This document shows, piece after piece, positions 1 through 5,865 of a stretch of DNA of 11,649 nt (the first letter of the stretch is position 1; each line of letters starts with the position of its first letter). Below the pieces are notes generated by a model, which saw nothing but the letters and a program-made list of their open reading frames with translations, had not been told where the DNA came from and did no database searches. Position numbers and translations under genes: made by a program. Source of the stretch: Pseudomonadota bacterium (GTDB taxonomy: Bacteria; Pseudomonadota; Alphaproteobacteria; Micropepsales; Micropepsaceae); assembly GCA_021808875.1 (NCBI GenBank), contig JAKBAU010000090.1, positions 1 through 11,649 on the forward strand. Direction: 5' to 3'.

Positions 1-1
1 G

Positions 2-211
2 GTGCCCAAGCTGCGGCATCAGGCCTTGGAAACGGCGATCATCGAGCGCTATCGCCGACGCGAGAGCTCTGTCGAAGAAGCTTTAATGGAGATGTATTTG
101 GCCGGGGTTTCAGTGCAGCGGGTTGAGGCCTGGCGCAACCACCCCATCACGGCCGAACACCCATATGTTTATCTGGATGGCATCGTCATGAAGCGCGCAC
201 GGCCTCATTGA
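2..211 (+). pseudogene. IS256-family (Mutator-type) transposase remnant, 5'-truncated by the window edge and internally deleted
   Basis: The peptide carries the conserved IS256-family block around ETAIIERYRRRESSVEEALMEMYLAG (seen here as consecutive shorter motifs) and the downstream PYVYLDGI motif, whose Asp is the first acidic residue of the DDE catalytic triad. In intact family members about 30 residues, including the ...VSPSTVS-like stretch, separate the RVE and EAWRN motifs. Here RVE runs directly into AWRN, so there is an in-frame internal deletion. The reading frame then leaves the family sequence just after the YLDGI motif (ends KRARPH, stop at 209-211), so the other two catalytic residues and the whole C-terminal half are missing. 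The frame is open to the left edge, so the true start is outside the window. The product cannot be an active transposase. No terminal inverted repeat is recognisable on the right side. Family assignment is from memory of the motifs and is quite sure; the size of the deletion is approximate. Confidence 0.85.
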
Positions 212-447
212 AGCACGCAAAGCAAGTCCGTGCCACTATTTGCGAGGTCCATGGTGTCATCGCATCTGCGAAGCGCTGTGTCTCTCTGATTTATTGCAAT
301 TCCTGACGGCAAGCCGGTCGCTAGTTCGCATGGAATTGCCTACTTCTGGCCTCGGATTCTCCCACGGCAGGACATGCCATTCCCAGACGTCTCTGTTTGG
401 GCAACGACTGCCATCGCGATGCGTCAGAGACCGGCTGATTTCTTGTT

Positions 448-1287
448 TCACTCGACCTGAAGCTTGGCGAACTGCGGCGGTCGCCTCTCCACGAAGGAGG
501 CCACACCCTCCTTGAAATCGTCGCGGGCAAGGCTCTCCTCAATCCAGTGCGCGGTCTCGTCCATGGCTTCGCCCAGTTCACGGCTGATGTGTCGCCAGAC
601 CTGCCTCTTCATCATCATCAATGAGTAAGGTGCCGAAGTTACGGCGATTGCGCGCAAATAGGCTTGCGCCACCTGGACGGCTTCCCCCGCCTCGCACAGC
701 CGGTTTGCCCAACCCATACGATAGGCCTCCTCCGCTTCGATCCGCCTGGAACTCCAGAAGATGTCGAGCGCATTCGATGGACCAACCAGGCGGGGCAACA
801 TCCAGCTCGTACCGTGCTCGGCGATCAATCCGCGCGGGGCGAAGGACGAGACAATGCGTGCCGCGCGATCCATGAATCGCATATCGCAAAATGTAGCGTA
901 GCTAAAGCCCAGTCCGGCGCAGACCCCATTCACTGCTGCGATCAATGGCTTTCGCAATCCGAGTAAGTATGTGGGTGAGCCTAGGTAATTCGGATCCGCA
1001 TCGGGATTACCGGCCTGCACCCGAAGATGCTCATAGCGGTCGGACAGCAGACGACCGGCCGCACTCATCTTTTCAAGAGCGTTCATGTCGACGCCGGAGC
1101 AGAACCCTCGGCCAGCGCCGGTCAGCACCGTCCCGATTACCGCTGGTGCACGCTCCGAGGCGTCAAGCGCATGCCGTATTTCGGCCTGCATCAGGTCAGT
1201 CAGCGCATTCAACGTCTCAGGTCTGTTAAGGGTGATGGTCGCAACGGGACCATCCACCTCGTAGAGAATTTCAGAGTAGGTGGTCAT
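448..1287 (-). CDS. Enoyl-CoA hydratase/isomerase family protein (crotonase fold)
   Basis: A 279-residue protein of normal crotonase length. N-terminal TITLNRPETLNAL, oxyanion-hole segments GRGFCSGVDM (about residues 59-68) and NGVCAGLGFS (about 120-129), and the C-terminal KEGVASFVERRPPQF tail place it confidently in the acyl-CoA hydratase/isomerase superfamily, acting on acyl-CoA thioesters in the cytoplasm. By hand alignment the Glu of the GGGCELA motif in true enoyl-CoA hydratases (rat Glu144) is Ser129 here. The second hydratase Glu (Glu164) is also not in place, but Glu157 in IAEHGTSW occupies the position of the acidic residue seen in PaaG-like and dienoyl-CoA isomerases. An isomerase activity is therefore as likely as hydration, and the substrate cannot be named. 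The start at 1285-1287 is supported by GGAG about 8 nt upstream on the minus strand. No beta-oxidation or CoA-ligase partner is adjacent; the divergent neighbour is a broken ArsR regulator. Superfamily is near certain; exact reaction unknown. Confidence 0.93.
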   Translation of the reverse strand: MTTYSEILYEVDGPVATITLNRPETLNALTDLMQAEIRHALDASERAPAVIGTVLTGAGRGFCSGVDMNALEKMSAAGRLLSDRYEHLRVQAGNPDADPNYLGSPTYLLGLRKPLIAAVNGVCAGLGFSYATFCDMRFMDRAARIVSSFAPRGLIAEHGTSWMLPRLVGPSNALDIFWSSRRIEAEEAYRMGWANRLCEAGEAVQVAQAYLRAIAVTSAPYSLMMMKRQVWRHISRELGEAMDETAHWIEESLARDDFKEGVASFVERRPPQFAKLQVE

Positions 1288-1435
1288 GGACAGGCTCCGT
1301 CATGATGTGGCACTGTAGAATGCCTGCCGTGGAAGGCGAACTCAATGGTCGCCTCTTGGCCACGGTCGCGCGCGCAGGCGAACCTTATTCCGCCGTCCAA
1401 TGGAAGCGATGTGAACGTGATTGCGTCAAGTCGCG

Positions 1436-1473
1436 AATTGCGCAATTGCCCGGCCACATAGTTCGGTTACAAT
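1436..1473 (+). promoter_or_regulatory. Candidate promoter with 12-bp palindrome for the ArsR-type pseudogene
   Basis: A TTGCCC -35 (1446-1451) and a TACAAT -10 (1468-1473) are separated by 16 bp. The perfect palindrome AATTGCGCAATT (1436-1447) touches the -35 box, a usual place for an autorepressor operator. The ATG at 1480 begins only 7 bases after the -10 box, where transcription would start, so a message from this promoter translated from 1480 would be leaderless. Alternatively translation begins at ATG 1501, which has GGAG at 1488-1491. The sequence elements are seen directly; their function is inferred. Confidence 0.4.
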
Positions 1474-1479
1474 CGAAGC

Positions 1480-2180
1480 ATGAGAGTGGAGCCTGAATTG
1501 ATGCTGGCTGCCAGTCTCATTGGCGTTTCTTCTCGTTCCGCCATGCTCAGGGCACTGATGGGGGCAGAACGCTTACAGCGGCCGAATTGGCCCGTGAAGC
1601 CGGCATCGCACCTCAAACGGCCAGCTCACATCTTGCAAAGTTGCAGCAATGTCAGCTGGTATGCCTGCGCTAGCAGGACCACCACGAATAGTTCACGCTG
1701 CCAGGAGATCATGTCGTACAAGCCCTCGCGTTGCTGACGGGGCTTGCACGCTCCGATGTTCAATTACGCAATCGTCTTGGCCCAGCCAATACGGCGCGTC
1801 GATACGCGCGCCTGTGTTACAATCATCTTGCCGGCATCTTGCCGGAGAGATAGGAACGCAGCTCATTGACAGCATGGTCTTCCGGCAATTCCTCAGTCTG
1901 AGTGATGGCGTTATCAGCTTGACCGCTGCGGGTTCATTCTTCCTAAACAATGGCCAGGTGTCGAATGCCACGCCGCGCGTCGTGGTGCCGGCACCGCGCG
2001 CGTCCACATCGCGATTGTACAGCAGAGAGTCTCCTGGAAGTTTGGGGCCTTAGGGATTGGGGTCGCTGCGTGGGCTGCAAAACCACGTCGCGCTGGGTGC
2101 AGGCGTCCTCATCCGATTGTGGACACTTGAACTGTGCCCACCCGGCTCCTCTCATCGCACTGTTACCAAAGGCCACCACA
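1480..2180 (+). pseudogene. ArsR-type winged-helix transcriptional regulator, multiply disrupted
   Basis: Three reading frames together spell one ArsR-type regulator of roughly 220-230 codons. Frame 1 (from 1480) gives LMLAASLIGVSSRSAMLRALM. Loss of one G in the G-run at 1560-1564 shifts into a frame reading RTLTAAELAREAG then APQTASSHLAKLQQCQLV, the winged-helix recognition region. That frame carries two stops (TAG at 1671-1673 and 1689-1691, the latter where a Tyr codon is expected in HHEYFTLPGDHV) and continues as ALALLTGLAR and RRYARLCYNHLAG. Near 1850 it shifts again into GTQLIDSMVFRQFL and GVISLTAAG, the second half-repeat typical of this longer ArsR subgroup. A further TAG at 2051-2053 precedes a C-terminal stretch (QNHVALGAGVLIRLW, then HRTVT) that weakly fits the family's end; the 3' boundary is therefore approximate. 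Several independent lesions argue for real decay rather than a sequencing error. It lies upstream of, and on the same strand as, the Nramp-like transporter, and divergent from the crotonase gene; which of them it once controlled is unknown. Confidence 0.8.
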
Positions 2181-2436
2181 CAACGCCTTGCTCCCCGGCA
2201 AGCGCGCATATCCTTGGAGTTACGAGCGCCGCGGTGCTCGTGCCGCCACAGGATTCCAACCGGACCGGACATGCCGCCGGTCAGGCTTTCCGCCATCACA
2301 TGACCTATCTGTACAGGTGTCACCTGGGTACCATTGCGGGTCAGGTGCTTACGGACTTCACCCACCCGACGCCGCGTGCCAGCCCAATAGGGGACATCCG
2401 GCAAATATCGCTGTGATCACTGGTATGTGGTCACAC
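2181..2436. other. Intergenic stretch between the regulator pseudogene and the transporter promoter
   Basis: No gene is recognisable on either strand. It contains a perfect 13-bp inverted repeat CAGGTG-T-CACCTG (2314-2326) and two similar near-palindromes, GTGATCAC (2413-2420) and GTGGTCAC (2427-2434), just upstream of the transporter promoter. These may be regulator sites; none matches a consensus well enough to name. Confidence 0.3.
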
Positions 2437-2464
2437 TTGCAAATGATTCGCATATTGATATAGT
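2437..2464 (+). promoter_or_regulatory. Sigma70-type promoter of the Nramp-like transporter gene
   Basis: TTGCAA at 2437-2442 (4 of 6 to TTGACA) and TATAGT at 2459-2464 (5 of 6 to TATAAT) are separated by 16 bp. This is the best -10 box I found in the window. Predicted transcription start is near 2471, leaving an 80-base leader before the ATG at 2552. The 19-base segment 2439-2457 matches the palindromic Fur-box consensus at about 11 of 19 positions, mostly in its left half, so iron control is possible but unproven. Confidence 0.5.
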
Positions 2465-2504
2465 TGCGGGTAATTCGCAAGAGCGGGACGTTTGATTTTT
2501 CGCA
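2437..2504 (+). repeat. Iterated TTGC-N5-ATTCGCA elements across the transporter promoter
   Basis: Two 17-base units, 2437-2453 (TTGCAAATGATTCGCAT) and 2464-2480 (TTGCGGGTAATTCGCAA), agree at 12 positions and lie 27 bp apart. The second is itself a dyad, TTGCG-N7-CGCAA. A third, partial copy shares only the right part, TTTCGCA at 2498-2504, 25 bp further on. The first unit covers the -35 and spacer, and the second covers the predicted start site. This layout suits a repressor operator array, possibly metal-responsive given the downstream gene; that role is inferred. Confidence 0.45.
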
Positions 2505-2551
2505 AAATGCTGCGGCTGGCCGCATCGGACTGTTATCGAAAGAGAATTTTG

Positions 2552-3838
2552 ATGAGTGACGCACCACTCTTGCCGCCCACTGTACCCAGTTCCAGCCACA
2601 GGGCAGATCCGCTTTGGTCCGCTAAGCCTTGGCTCCGCCGCCTGCTTGCCGTTTTGGGACCAGGTATCGTCGTCATGCTGGCCGATACGGACGCCGGATC
2701 GATCATCACCGCGGCGCAAAGCGGCGCCCAACGCGGTTACGAGCTCCTCTCCCTGCAACTCGTCCTCATTCCTATTCTATTTCTCGTCCAGGAACTCACC
2801 GTCCGCCTCGGTGTCGTCACGCATCGCGGACACGGCGAGCTCATCCTCGAGCGCTTCGGTCGAGGATGGGCATGGCTTTCGGTGTCGACGCTTGCAATCG
2901 CCTGTATTGGTGCGCTGGTTTCGGAATTGAGCGGGCTTGCCGGGGTGGGACTTTTATTCGGCATTCCCGCGTGGCAGACGATGGCGCTGGTCATCGGCGG
3001 CCTTATCGCTATCGTCTGGACCGCGTCCTATCGATCCGTCGAGCGTATTGCAATTATCTTCGGAGCACTCGAACTGCTTTTCATCTGGATCGCCTGGCGC
3101 GCCCATCCCGATGGCGATGCCATGGCACGTGCCTTATTTCACGTTCCGCTGGCAGACCATGAATTTCTCTACCTCGCCACGGCAAATATCGGTGCCGTGA
3201 TCATGCCATGGATGGTGTTTTATCAACAGTCAGCTGTGATCGAAAAAGGAATGAATCGCAACCATCTGAATGCCCTGCGCTGGGAAACGGCTGGCGGCGC
3301 CGTGATCACACAACTCGTCATGATTGGTGTGCTGGTGGCCACCGCCGCTACCATCGGTCGCGTGCATGCCCACACGCCGCTCGATACCGTGCAAGAGATT
3401 TCCGGCGCACTCACACCCTTTCTCGGTTCCGCTCTCGGTCGCGCTGTTTTTGCGCTCGGCATGTCGGGAGCTGCCATGGTTGCCACCATCGTGGTGTCGT
3501 TGACGGCCGCGTGGGGCGTGGGTGAAGTGGCTGGCTATCGCCGTTCGCTCGCGGATCACCCGCTCGACGCGCCCTGGTTCTATGGCATTTTCACCCTTTG
3601 CCTCGTACTGGCCGGAGTGCTTGTGGCGTCAGGCGCCAATCTTGTGACGCTCTCCGTCGGGGTACAAGTACTCAACGCGCTGCTGCTACCGATTGTCCTG
3701 GGATTCCTTTTCGCACTCGCCTGCCGGGCGTTGCCCGACTCCCATCGTCTTAAAGGCTGGTATGCGGTACTGGCCGGCACCGTGATGCTCATCACCGCAG
3801 GCTTTGGCATCTACGCAGCTCTCACCGGCGCGGTATAA
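2552..3838 (+). CDS. Nramp-like (SLC11-related) divalent metal transporter, non-classical motif variant
   Basis: A 428-residue polytopic inner-membrane protein with about 11 hydrophobic segments, the usual Nramp size. The N-terminal GPGIVVMLADTDAGS matches the Nramp TM1 region, and GAVIMPWMVFYQQSAV matches TM6. In classical Mn2+/Fe2+ Nramps TM1 carries DPGN and TM6 carries MPH. Here the metal-binding Asp (D47) and Met (M218) are kept, but Asn is replaced by Ser (S50), Pro by Ala, and the His after MP by Trp (W220). Substrate range and proton coupling may therefore differ, and Mn2+ or Fe2+ transport should not be assumed. VQELTVRLGVVTHRGHGEL fits the TM2-3 region of this Nramp-like group. The start at 2552 was chosen over the upstream 2492 codon because an AAGAGA Shine-Dalgarno lies about 8 bases before it and the extra upstream residues are not family-like. 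The gene stands alone, with its own promoter and no partner downstream. Family is confident; substrate is not. Confidence 0.9.
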   Translation: MSDAPLLPPTVPSSSHRADPLWSAKPWLRRLLAVLGPGIVVMLADTDAGSIITAAQSGAQRGYELLSLQLVLIPILFLVQELTVRLGVVTHRGHGELILERFGRGWAWLSVSTLAIACIGALVSELSGLAGVGLLFGIPAWQTMALVIGGLIAIVWTASYRSVERIAIIFGALELLFIWIAWRAHPDGDAMARALFHVPLADHEFLYLATANIGAVIMPWMVFYQQSAVIEKGMNRNHLNALRWETAGGAVITQLVMIGVLVATAATIGRVHAHTPLDTVQEISGALTPFLGSALGRAVFALGMSGAAMVATIVVSLTAAWGVGEVAGYRRSLADHPLDAPWFYGIFTLCLVLAGVLVASGANLVTLSVGVQVLNALLLPIVLGFLFALACRALPDSHRLKGWYAVLAGTVMLITAGFGIYAALTGAV

Positions 3839-4583
3839 CCTCCTTGCGGTCCGGCCGCCCACGCAAACCAACGCCGAGCCCATCAGCTGAAGCCACGCTT
3901 CCCAGCGCCCGGGTGCGGCACTGAAATGCGGCTGGAATGCGAAATCCGCTCCCAAATGTTGTGCTCGCATCACCACGTCGCCAAACGCTTCACCTCAAAC
4001 CAAATCGATTTGCCATTGCGCGGCGGTCCCCATTTGGCACTGACAAGACCGGAATGACCCTCCGCCTCCGAGGCGTGACGTTGGCGTACCCGATCCTACC
4101 GGAACAAGATACGATCGTACACATTTCCATGTGCATGTTCGAAACGCGCGTCAGTACCCGGCAAAGTGCAAAGCCATTGGCTGCCTACCTGAACATCCTG
4201 AACCTCAATAAGCGGTTGTGCTCAGAACGGAGAGTTCATTCACCATCACAGCCGCTCCCGGTTCGACACGCGCCTGTGAGTGGGACCCGGTACATCCCGC
4301 ACACAGTCGCGCTGGTGCAAAGTCAACACTCGCGCCATATCTCTTCGCGTGGGAGGGCTAACTTCGGGATCACCAAAAGCCGGAAGCTCCAGTAGGACTC
4401 ATGAACATCCACGCAACGGCTTAGCCGCTGATTGAACGCGCGCGATATAAAGACCGCGCCAGCTCCCACACCTTCCTCAAATCAACAGAAGCCCGACGAA
4501 CAGACACGCCTTTGCATTCGTCCACAGAACTGCGGCGGTCGCAACTTTCGCCGTCTTTCACGAAAGGCAAAGGCCCGAGATCT
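3839..4583. other. Gene-free interval between the transporter and hsp20
   Basis: About 750 bases with no convincing coding sequence. The only open frame of note on the plus strand (3937-4395) gives a composition rich in Arg, Ser, Pro and His with no known motif, typical of a chance frame. A short inverted repeat CGCCTC-C-GAGGCG sits at 4063-4075. No T-run terminator is seen directly after the transporter stop. The interval may be remnant DNA, but I cannot identify a source. Confidence 0.5.
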
Positions 4584-4616
4584 GCTCACCCGGGCCGTCT
4601 TACGGCCCGGACGAGC
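4584..4616 (-). terminator. Strong 3' hairpin downstream of hsp20
   Basis: On the minus strand GCUCGUCCGGGCCGU, loop AAG, ACGGCCCGGGUGAGC forms a 15-bp RNA stem with two G-U wobbles. The plus-strand RNA would have two C-A mismatches at those places, so the structure is better for the hsp20 transcript. It begins 33 bases after the hsp20 stop. No U-run follows directly. Instead a second CGGGCC (4572-4577 on the map, downstream on the minus strand), followed by TTTGCCTTT, could pair with the right arm as an alternative, more classical terminator. It is either a terminator or a 3'-end stabiliser. Confidence 0.5.
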
Positions 4617-4649
4617 ATCCGCCACTTAGGCCAAGTACTACGAAGGCGT

Positions 4650-5195
4650 TTACGCCGCTGCCTTTATCGCAATTTTCTTTTCGAGCTTAATCACTTCAGG
4701 CTTCTTGGGAAGAGTCACAGTCAGTAAGCCCTTTTTAAACTGCGCCTCGATCTTTTCGGCATCAACCCCCTCCGGCACAGCAAAGCAGCGCTCGAAAGCG
4801 CCAAAACTGCGCTCGTGGAGATAATAATCCTTTTGCTTCTCTTCCTTCTCTTGCCGCTTCTCGCCCTTGATGATTAAACTTCCATTGATCAGCTTTACTT
4901 CGATGTCCTTTTCGTCCATTCCCGGTAACTCGGCAGCAATTTCGTAGAGCTTTTCTTTTTCCACGATATCGACTGCAGGCTCTGTTGCCCAACTAACTGC
5001 CCGGCTCCAGAAAGGTTCCACATCAAAGATGGAACGCCGGAACGGTGAGCTCCACGTACTGCGATCAAAATCATCGAACAAGCGATCAACTTCGCGACGT
5101 AAACCCTCGAATGGCCTCCACGCTTGAAGTGCCTTCCGAGATGGTTGCCCCTTATTCTCTGTGGTCACCGCCACTTTCCCTGCTGCATCACCCAT
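4650..5195 (-). CDS. Hsp20/alpha-crystallin small heat-shock protein
   Basis: A 181-residue ATP-independent chaperone (holdase) that binds unfolding proteins in the cytoplasm and forms large oligomers. The N-terminal arm (about 1-69) is followed by the alpha-crystallin domain (about 70-163), which opens with PAVDIVEKEKLYEIAAELPGM and closes with the signature KKGLLTVTLPK. The short C-terminal tail holds the I-A-I motif (residues 175-177), which in this family docks into a neighbouring subunit. All key elements are present and length is normal, somewhat on the long side because of the N-terminal arm. The start is supported by an excellent AAGGAG Shine-Dalgarno 9 bases upstream. The coding sequence is richer in Lys and Glu codons of A-rich type than the transporter and ATPase. 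It is monocistronic, divergent from the metallo-hydrolase gene across about 670 bases. I saw no convincing sigma32 promoter upstream; a possible FNR-type site is listed separately. Confidence 0.97.
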   Translation of the reverse strand: MGDAAGKVAVTTENKGQPSRKALQAWRPFEGLRREVDRLFDDFDRSTWSSPFRRSIFDVEPFWSRAVSWATEPAVDIVEKEKLYEIAAELPGMDEKDIEVKLINGSLIIKGEKRQEKEEKQKDYYLHERSFGAFERCFAVPEGVDAEKIEAQFKKGLLTVTLPKKPEVIKLEKKIAIKAAA

Positions 5196-5261
5196 GAGCT
5201 GTTTCTCCTTGTAGAAGTTGAAACGAACGAAAGGTTTTTAAACCGAGCTACCCAAAAATGG

Positions 5262-5275
5262 CTGACCTAAATCAA
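5262..5275 (-). promoter_or_regulatory. FNR/CRP-family-like site upstream of hsp20
   Basis: Read on the plus strand CTGACCTAAATCAA matches the FNR-type consensus TTGAT-N4-ATCAA at 8 of 10 arm positions. Its centre is about 73 bases upstream of the hsp20 ATG. An AT-rich possible -10 (TTTAAAAA on the minus strand, around 5235-5242) lies about 20 bases downstream, close to the spacing of activator-dependent promoters with the site near -41. The match is seen directly; oxygen or redox control of hsp20 is inferred. Confidence 0.3.
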
Positions 5276-5369
5276 GACTGAGAATGACGCCTCCCATAAG
5301 CGACACAGTCAATGGAAAGTGGCGTGCACTTAACATTTGTCATAGAAGATAGGTTCATTTAGCGTACTT

Positions 5370-5399
5370 TTAAGCTGCGCTTAAGGACACTGCTATATT
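5370..5399 (+). promoter_or_regulatory. Inverted repeat and extended -10 element in the hsp20/metallo-hydrolase divergent region
   Basis: TTAAGC-TGC-GCTTAA (5370-5384) is a perfect 15-base inverted repeat. Just after it TGCTATATT (5391-5399) is an extended -10 (TGn plus TATATT). No good -35 is present; the repeat covers that position, which suits a repressor or activator site. It would transcribe toward the metallo-hydrolase, about 470 bases away, so it may belong to an unrecognised transcript instead. Confidence 0.25.
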
Positions 5400-5850
5400 G
5401 AGCGATCGCGCTGCCGCTAGCGACTTTCGGGATGACGCGAGAACGAATCGCGCCATGAATTAGATCTGAAAGCAACCCGTGCCAGCGGAATATTTTGGAG
5501 CGAACTGCTTTCGCCCCGTCGGCTTCGATCCAGCAGTATTCCCGCATGTTCACGGCGTACCGCACGATCTCTGTTGTCACGGAAAATAATATCCTGAATG
5601 GATTTTTCCCAACCCCTCCTGCCAGCTTGCGACCAGAGATCCCTTAGCGGAAGACAAGTAAGTTGCGCATGCACTACTCAGGACAACAAGCTAACGGAAC
5701 CAACGGCAACCCGAAGCGCGCGACCATGACATGCCGGTAAACTTTGCGATGCACCCCGCCGTAGCACTACTGCGCGGAGCCGGTTTCGAATCCCATTGAC
5801 CTTGCGTACATTGTGTAACTCAATCTCAGACATTCTGAGGCCAACCGCCT
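5400..5850. other. Gene-free interval upstream of the metallo-hydrolase gene
   Basis: About 450 bases without a recognisable gene. Short minus-strand open frames (5359-5580 and 5417-5674) overlap each other in different frames; neither shows a known motif or a clear ribosome binding site. A TTGACC (5796-5801) is a possible -35 for the downstream gene but no good -10 follows. A long leader, or a decayed gene, is possible. Confidence 0.4.
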
Positions 5851-5865
5851 GATTTGGATGACACT

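Noticed and set aside
1943..2404. Long minus-strand open frame opposite the ArsR pseudogene
   Set aside because: It overlaps the better supported plus-strand regulator remnant, has Arg/Cys-rich composition and shows no known motif.
4020..4090. Minus-strand text reading GGGTCATTCCGG...TTGTCA recalls the end sequences of some IS21-like elements
   Set aside because: No transposase, no paired end and no target duplication is visible; the likeness is from memory and too short.
3937..4395. 152-codon plus-strand open frame after the transporter
   Set aside because: No motif, no Shine-Dalgarno and unusual composition; treated as chance.
5245..5285. CTTGAT and CCATTT on the minus strand as a sigma32 heat-shock promoter for hsp20
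   Set aside because: The two boxes are only about 7-9 bases apart, while sigma32 promoters need roughly 13.
5775..5800. GGTTTCGAATCCC resembles a tRNA T-arm
   Set aside because: It has one base too many for the T-loop, and no acceptor, D or anticodon arm can be built around it.
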